Shown here: positions 59,870 to 64,000 of the stretch, piece after piece
How the letters are laid out: each line of letters begins with the position of its first letter
Position numbering within the stretch: position 1 is the stretch's first letter
NCBI GenBank assembly: GCA_934130975.1
Contig: CAKOYU010000007.1
Location: forward strand, 14,382-78,381
DNA: 64,000 nt
Reading direction: 5' to 3'
Origin: an uncultured Clostridia bacterium
Lineage (GTDB): Bacteria; Bacillota; Clostridia; TANB77; CAG-508
The notes under the pieces: generated by a model
Told to the model about the DNA's origin: nothing
The model's input: the letters and a program-made list of their open reading frames with translations, nothing else
The model's database searches: none
Translations under genes and position numbers: made by a program

Positions 59870-59974
59870 TTAGCGAGAAGTTCCTTTATATTTTTCATCT
59901 GGCCATACATCAGCTAAAGTTATAGTTCTTAATCCATCTTTACTCTTTCTTAAAGATATTGATTCTAATTTTAC
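59870..59974 (-). pseudogene. Remnant of an unidentified protein C-terminus
   Basis: A 34-codon frame with no start codon reads VKLESISLRKSKDGL, then TLADVWPDEKYKGTSR and a stop codon. The coherent protein-like string ends just upstream of the first paralogue's promoter. I cannot name the parent. Between it and the terminator at 60040 the gap holds only A+T-rich sequence. Confidence 0.5.
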
Positions 59975-60039
59975 ATTTCCTCTTCTTCATTTTTATTATA
60001 TTCTCTCATTTGACTTCCCACATTTCCTTATTTTTTGAT

Positions 60040-60071
60040 AAAGCTTCACCAGATACATCTAGTGAAGCTTT
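60040..60071 (-). terminator. Rho-independent terminator after the 380-residue gene
   Basis: A perfect 10-bp hairpin (AAAGCTTCAC/GTGAAGCTTT) with a 12-base loop lies 17 bases past the stop; on the minus strand it is followed by ATCAAAAAA, so the U-tract is weak. Confidence 0.7.
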
Positions 60072-60088
60072 GTTTTAATACCAAAATT

Positions 60089-61231
60089 TTAATAACACTT
60101 ACTTAATTCTTCTTCAGACATAACTAACTCCTGTAGTTTTACAAAGAACTCTGTCAGCTGTATTCTGCTATTAATTCCATTTCTCACACCGAATTTATTT
60201 ATGAACTCAGCGAATTCAGCTCTAGTAATAGCTCTCTGTCCCTGAGGAACTTTAGCATGCTCAAAAATGATATTCAAAATTTCATTCCCCCTATATGCTT
60301 TAGATTTTAACTTTTTTGAATCCATTTTAATTCCTTCTCTTGCTATTTTCAGGAACATTTTCTGTTTTTCTTGTGATTCATTCTTTATGCCCATAACATC
60401 CAACACCTCTTCAATTCTTTCTTCAAGAGGCAAGTCTGTATTAACTTGTGTCTTTGGTAAGGTATACTCTATGTTTTCTGGGATTTCTTCCATATTACTA
60501 GTAGTTGTTTCATATTTCTGATCAGAAATGATTGTCTCTGCAGAATTTGTTGTATCTACCACTTTAAAATCATAATCTTTATACTGTCTAACAATTTTAA
60601 GAAATGGTAAGAGTGTTACTTTAATTTTTTCTGAAATAGTCTTACTGATATCATTTCTTGCATAGTCTTTCAATACATAGTTTCTTTTCTCCAATGCTAT
60701 GTACAAATCTACCCATCTGACATTGTCAACAGAAGTAGATACACTTATTAGCTCGACTAAGTCAGCTTTTCTTTCTCCCATTTCCATCCATTCTGCTACT
60801 AATTGTGCAAAATGTTCAAAAGATGTTGACTTTTCAGCAATGTCATCCAACTCTGGAATTTTTACAATGTCTGCTGCTATGGCCTTTTTCTTCTTAGCTC
60901 TTCCTCTTCTTTTCACTTTTATTGTTTTTCTTTTATTTTCAGAAGTTTCAGGTTTGGAATCATTACTTTTTACTTCCACAGCCACAGCTTTGTTGTTTTT
61001 GTTTGCATTACTGTTGTAATTTAATTCATCTATTTTACAATAGCCTAATGCATCAATTATTTTTAAAGGTACATCCCGGAAATGAATTTCCATTTCTGCA
61101 TCATTTCCTTTTAAGCTTATGCTGCTTTCCTCATCAAACTCCTCAAAAAATGCTTTAATTAAATTTTTTGCATTTTCCTCTCCTTTCAGTGTTACTTTTG
61201 CCGAAAATTTGTTGCTCTTGTTGTTCATCAT
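60089..61231 (-). CDS. Uncharacterised 380-residue protein
   Basis: I do not recognise this protein. An N-terminal domain (about 1-75) alternates strand and helix, with KVTLKGEENAKNLIKAFFEEF then EMEIHFRDVPLKIIDALGY. A low-complexity basic linker (KRKTIKVKRRGRAKKKK, about 100-116) could bind nucleic acid. The middle third (about 130-225) and the C-terminal 100 residues (LEERIEEVLDVMGIKNE, then AITRAEFAEFINKFGVRNG) look helical. The gene has its own promoter and terminator and lies between two paralogous genes with almost the same promoter. Its codon use is richer in G and C than that of its neighbours. Confidence 0.6.
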   Translation of the reverse strand: MMNNKSNKFSAKVTLKGEENAKNLIKAFFEEFDEESSISLKGNDAEMEIHFRDVPLKIIDALGYCKIDELNYNSNANKNNKAVAVEVKSNDSKPETSENKRKTIKVKRRGRAKKKKAIAADIVKIPELDDIAEKSTSFEHFAQLVAEWMEMGERKADLVELISVSTSVDNVRWVDLYIALEKRNYVLKDYARNDISKTISEKIKVTLLPFLKIVRQYKDYDFKVVDTTNSAETIISDQKYETTTSNMEEIPENIEYTLPKTQVNTDLPLEERIEEVLDVMGIKNESQEKQKMFLKIAREGIKMDSKKLKSKAYRGNEILNIIFEHAKVPQGQRAITRAEFAEFINKFGVRNGINSRIQLTEFFVKLQELVMSEEELSKCY

Positions 61232-61359
61232 ATTTCTCCTCTCGTGTAAAAAAAATTAATAAGTATTTGCATCTTGGTATTTTCTTTTTGTAATATTATG
61301 CCAATAAAATTATTAGCAAAATATTGCTACTACTTTGAAAATATTCAAATACAAGTGAT

Positions 61360-61388
61360 ATTATATCACAAATTTACATAATTTTCAA
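61360..61388 (-). promoter_or_regulatory. Sigma-A promoter of the 380-residue gene
   Basis: TTGAAA and TATAAT are 17 bases apart, again with TTTGTGA before the -10 and TTATGT in the spacer, matching the promoters at 59831 and 62358. Confidence 0.82.
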
Positions 61389-61401
61389 CCATTTACAAAA
61401 T

Positions 61402-61426
61402 AAAGGAACTAATAAAAAGTTCCTTT
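61402..61426 (-). terminator. Rho-independent terminator after the second paralogue
   Basis: AAAGGAACT/AGTTCCTTT forms a perfect 9-bp hairpin with a 7-base loop, 17 bases past the stop, followed on the minus strand by ATTTTG. Confidence 0.72.
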
Positions 61427-61443
61427 ATTTCTTGAAATTTAGT

Positions 61444-62307
61444 TTATTCTTTTTCTTCCAAAAAATCATTAATTTCTTTTGCCATGATTTTTTTAATTAT
61501 ATGAATTTCGTTTTCACTTACAATCTGTGTAACAGTATATACTCGCATAATATTGTTCACCATTTTTATTTCTGAATATACTTCTTCTTCAATCGTAGAT
61601 GTAATATGAATTGTATTTATATTATGTTTTTTTAATTTATTAAAAATTAATAAAAATATAGGGAATACATCATAATAATACCATTTATTATTTGTAAACT
61701 TTATAAATTCTTCAAAGATTTTTTTGTTAAGTTCTTTCGAAATCATTGGATATTCAATTTCTATTTTTCTTTTTTCTTTTGAAAGAAATCTAATTACTTC
61801 TATATTTTTTTCTTGTTCATGATATGTTTCATATATTAAATCCGAATCTTTTTCGTCAAACTTTCCTTTAATTACAGTTGTCTGTATTTTTCTTATTATT
61901 TGGTTTGTGTCGATTTTATAGCAATATTCGTAATCAATATATACATTATCTACACTTTTCCGTCTTCCGATACAATATTCTGTAATCTTTGAATAATCAT
62001 ATACATCATTTTTATAAAAATAATATCTTTTTTCATTTTTATCAACGATTTCAAAATCTAATTTATTATCCATAGACTCATTAATTATTATTGGAAAGTT
62101 AATTTCTTCAACTTTGCAAAATAATTGTTTTAATTTTTTTATTTTTCCTTTAATCATTTCAGAAATTCTTAAACTTACAATCCAGTTTGCTACATTTTTT
62201 TGTGTTCTTTCTTTAACTTCATCATTAGCAAACATAATATCTTCGTAAAAATCACTTTCTTCTAATTCCTTCCGTATTAATTCTAATTGTACCTTTCTAA
62301 ATTTCAT
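61444..62307 (-). CDS. Uncharacterised protein, paralogue of the gene at 58939
   Basis: Starting at the ATG at 62305-62307 (AAGGAGAACAAC upstream) it has about 287 residues. Shared blocks with the protein at 58939 include FYEDIMFANDE, YCIGRRKS, NNKWYYYDVFPIF and EVYSEIKMVNNI...YTVTQIVSENEIHIIKKIMAKEINDFL. Roughly half of the residues in the C-terminal third are identical by eye. The family is unknown to me. A longer frame 72 bases upstream lacks a ribosome binding site. Confidence 0.72.
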   Translation of the reverse strand: MKFRKVQLELIRKELEESDFYEDIMFANDEVKERTQKNVANWIVSLRISEMIKGKIKKLKQLFCKVEEINFPIIINESMDNKLDFEIVDKNEKRYYFYKNDVYDYSKITEYCIGRRKSVDNVYIDYEYCYKIDTNQIIRKIQTTVIKGKFDEKDSDLIYETYHEQEKNIEVIRFLSKEKRKIEIEYPMISKELNKKIFEEFIKFTNNKWYYYDVFPIFLLIFNKLKKHNINTIHITSTIEEEVYSEIKMVNNIMRVYTVTQIVSENEIHIIKKIMAKEINDFLEEKE

Positions 62308-62357
62308 GTTGTTCTCCTTCCTTACAGTTGTAAATGGTTGTTTTTTATTTTTGTTGC

Positions 62358-62386
62358 ATTTTATCACAAAAATACACATAAGTCAA
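62358..62386 (-). promoter_or_regulatory. Sigma-A promoter of the second paralogue
   Basis: TTGACT and TAAAAT are 17 bases apart with TTATGT in the spacer and GTGA before the -10, nearly the same as the promoter at 59831. Confidence 0.83.
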
Positions 62387-62495
62387 TTTTTGCCATTTGC
62401 GTTATGTTGTTATAATTTGAATTTTTTTATTTTTAACTATGTAGAATTTTAATTTTCCATTATATAGAACTCTATCTATATTATACAATATTTAA

Positions 62496-62744
62496 TCAGC
62501 ATAATAAAAGATAATTATTTCCATCACTATGTCCTCCTACCCATACCCAAGAATTATATATTCTATGATATGCCATTAGAATTTTTGTTCTTTCTTTATT
62601 AAGAACAAATACTGAACTAGTAAAATGCCCATATTTGTTTTGTCTAGTTAATACATCATCAAAGTCTTTAATATACTTTAGCATTATTTGCTTAGCAACC
62701 TCTTCTCGTTCATTATATGGGACAAATTTTTCAATATTATTTTT
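62496..62744 (-). pseudogene. NUDIX hydrolase, truncated remnant
   Basis: The frame reads KNNIEKFVPYNEREEVAKQIM, LKYIKDFDDVLTRQN, HFTSSVFVLNKERTKILMAYH and SWVWVGGHSDG, the N-terminal third of a NUDIX hydrolase. It then ends at a stop codon before the Nudix box, so the catalytic part is missing. The upstream start is also lost to a TAA. It is clearly broken. Confidence 0.78.
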
Positions 62745-62788
62745 TTAAAATTGCTAAATTGTAATTAGTCTCTACTTATAGCTATTTA

Positions 62789-62938
62789 CTATTTTATTGT
62801 TGTCTTCCATAATCCATGTTTGTTGCAATAAGCATATAATGTTGCACCAGATATATATGGAAATCGAGTTTCCGCTTTTTGCTGTGGATATAATTTTACA
62901 TGAGTTGTTCTATTTTCTGATACTTGTGCAATCCACAT
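62789..62938 (-). pseudogene. Desulfoferrodoxin (superoxide reductase) C-terminal fragment
   Basis: A 49-residue frame reads MWIAQVSENRTTHVKLYPQQ...FPYISGATLYAYCNKHGLWK. The CNxHGLWK end is the iron-ligand motif of superoxide reductase, and the MWIA start fits the middle of the domain. The N-terminal half is missing. It runs directly from the HxlR remnant upstream, so two genes have been joined by deletion. Confidence 0.75.
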
Positions 62939-63097
62939 TATCTGTTATGTTTACCAATTCTTTTTTTATTCACTATATCTTAATATTTTCTTTTTAGATA
63001 AAACACATATTATTCTTGATTTCCATTTTCCACCAAATATTTAAAGTCCATATTCTAAAGGACAGCGAATATCTTTTTCTAATTTAGGCTTATACAT
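62939..63097 (-). pseudogene. HxlR family regulator, decayed N-terminal fragment
   Basis: The frame begins MYKPKLEKDIRCPLEYGL and then hits TAA in place of the expected Glu codon. It continues IFGGKWKSRIICVLSKKK, RYSE, has a one-base slip, and then ELVNITD. This is the winged-helix DNA-binding half of an HxlR regulator. The rest is replaced by the superoxide reductase fragment. A GAAAGGAAG still precedes the start. Confidence 0.78.
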
Positions 63098-63201
63098 AAT
63101 AATCTTCCTTTCGTTTTGTATAATATCATTTTACTGTTGTTTTTTCAAGTTACTATTCAATTTATTAGTTGCTTAAAAATTAAATACTATATAAATATAC
63201 G

Positions 63202-63231
63202 AAGCAAGTAATCTTCAATGATTACTTGCTT
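63202..63231 (-). terminator. Perfect 12-bp hairpin downstream of the DUF2798 gene
   Basis: AAGCAAGTAATC/GATTACTTGCTT with a 6-base loop lies 38 bases past the DUF2798 stop. The minus strand lacks a clear T-run, so it may be a weak terminator or an mRNA end-stabiliser. Confidence 0.55.
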
Positions 63232-63268
63232 AAATTGTAATTCTTAGCTACTATTATAAAAAAATTTC

Positions 63269-63736
63269 TTATGCTTTATTTTTAAATATTTTATTAAATA
63301 TAAACCTAACAAAAGGTCCAATATAAAATAACTGTGAACACAATGCCATTGGGAAATTTAAAACACATATTTGCAACCATTTTGATATTACATTTGACAT
63401 ACCATCAAAACTAAACAATATACTTCCCAAAAAGCTCATTATTGGACACATTAAGCATACTATCATTGTTGATATTGCTAATGTTACAAAAATCGGCTTA
63501 TCTTTTCTTGGATCTACAAGTCTAAATGCTAATTTTTGAGCTAGTTTTCCAATAAAGAAAAATTCTAATATAAATGCAATAGCTCCCATTATTGGCAATT
63601 CTCCTAGTGCTGCTACAAATACTTGATTTGTTAATCCTCCTGTGTTTACTGCTACATTATAGCAAATCATTGTATATACCATACATATTACCATAATAAT
63701 AGTATATACAAAATCCTGAAATTTTGTTTTTGGCAT
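63269..63736 (-). CDS. DUF2798 family membrane protein
   Basis: The 155-residue protein has four membrane helices (about 10-28, 42-64, 80-104 and 122-140) and the DUF2798-like pattern with MVICMVYTMICYNVAVNTGG, FILEFFFIGKLAQKLAFR and CPIMSFLGSILF. The function is unknown; related genes often sit beside small regulators. Its neighbours here are the gene fragments at 62496-63097 and a partial gene at the right edge. Confidence 0.85.
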   Translation of the reverse strand: MPKTKFQDFVYTIIMVICMVYTMICYNVAVNTGGLTNQVFVAALGELPIMGAIAFILEFFFIGKLAQKLAFRLVDPRKDKPIFVTLAISTMIVCLMCPIMSFLGSILFSFDGMSNVISKWLQICVLNFPMALCSQLFYIGPFVRFIFNKIFKNKA

Positions 63737-63774
63737 AATTAAAAACCCCTTTCTAAAATAATTTTAAACATAAA

Positions 63775-63799
63775 AACAACACATATAATTTGTGTTGTT
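63775..63799 (-). terminator. Rho-independent terminator after the gene at the right edge
   Basis: A perfect 9-bp hairpin (AACAACACA/TGTGTTGTT) with a 7-base loop is followed on the minus strand by TTTTATG. The 140 bases between it and the partial gene hold nothing that I can identify. Confidence 0.75.
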
Positions 63800-63938
63800 C
63801 GTTAGCATTATTTTAAATAATGTGCGTTTCCAATTATAACCTAATATATCTCTGCTTTTTTATGATTATAGCATATTTTTTTATTTTGTGTAAGTCTTTT
63901 TTGAAAATTTATTAATTATTAATACAACTTGTAATTTG

Positions 63939-64000
63939 TCAATTACTCATATCTTTCTTCTGTTTGATAAATTCTATGTTATTTTTTTCTAAATCTTCAA
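63939..64000 (-). CDS. C-terminal fragment of a protein entering from the right edge
   Basis: The last 19 or so codons before a TGA read EDLEKNNIEFIKQKKDMSN. The frame is open to the window edge and a terminator lies downstream, so a real gene is likely. Too little is visible to name it. Confidence 0.45.
   Translation of the reverse strand, partial: EDLEKNNIEFIKQKKDMSN

Overview
This window reads as a chromosome segment of an anaerobic, spore-forming (or recently spore-forming) low-GC Firmicute of the class Clostridia, probably a gut lineage. The DNA is strongly A+T-rich. Sporulation and germination genes (gpr, spoIIP, spoVS, whiA, a broken yabG) sit beside typical Clostridial genes: a T-box controlled aspS, a 1442-residue acyl-CoA dehydratase activase fusion, Veg, DUF4364, and an Asp23/AmaP/DUF2273 cluster. 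Nearly all genes lie on the minus strand. I see no rRNA, tRNA, prophage, intact insertion sequence or CRISPR array.

Layout. 1-6.4 kb: start of typA, plsC, a P-loop/Asp23-like fusion, a membrane glycosyltransferase and an ABC-2 exporter. 6.4-10.4 kb: a DUF4116 protein, a strongly structured intergenic RNA candidate, gpr, and aspS with its T-box leader. 10.5-18.7 kb: fhs, then an operon asp23-amaP-DUF2273-nusB-xseA-xseB-YuiD-like, then proS and scpB. 19.0-21.3 kb: an accessory two-gene unit, a ubiquitin-like protein followed by a radical SAM/SPASM protein fused to a JAMM metalloprotease domain. 21.3-25.5 kb: hemW, whiA, prmC, veg, disrupted yabG. 25.6-27.0 kb: a short plus-strand operon (DUF4364, nth, Cys-rich peptide). 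27.0-37.1 kb: spoIIP, MBL hydrolase, relA, recJ, recA with a LexA box, a peptide-binding protein, spoVS, ymdB. 37.2-39.3 kb: divergent asd-dapA. 39.3-54.4 kb: CmpB-like protein, the activase, efp, pepP, prepilin peptidase, yqeG, an Rpn-type nuclease, a lytic transglycosylase and polA. 54.4-64 kb is more accessory: two plus-strand small-gene cassettes, oleate hydratase with a TetR regulator, a hydrolase, three uncharacterised genes with near-identical promoters (two are paralogues), and a patch of decayed gene fragments.

The most novel-looking items are the ubiquitin-like plus radical SAM-JAMM locus, which looks like a modify-and-cleave system acting on a beta-grasp protein; a four-copy palindromic intergenic repeat of about 150 bp whose outer stem covaries between copies; the pseudoknot-capable RNA next to gpr; and the three-gene accessory unit at 58.9-62.4 kb. 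A shorter ACCGGT-centred repeat recurs between genes and has overwritten the 3' end of dapA.

All family assignments are from reading motifs in the translated sequence; no database search was run.
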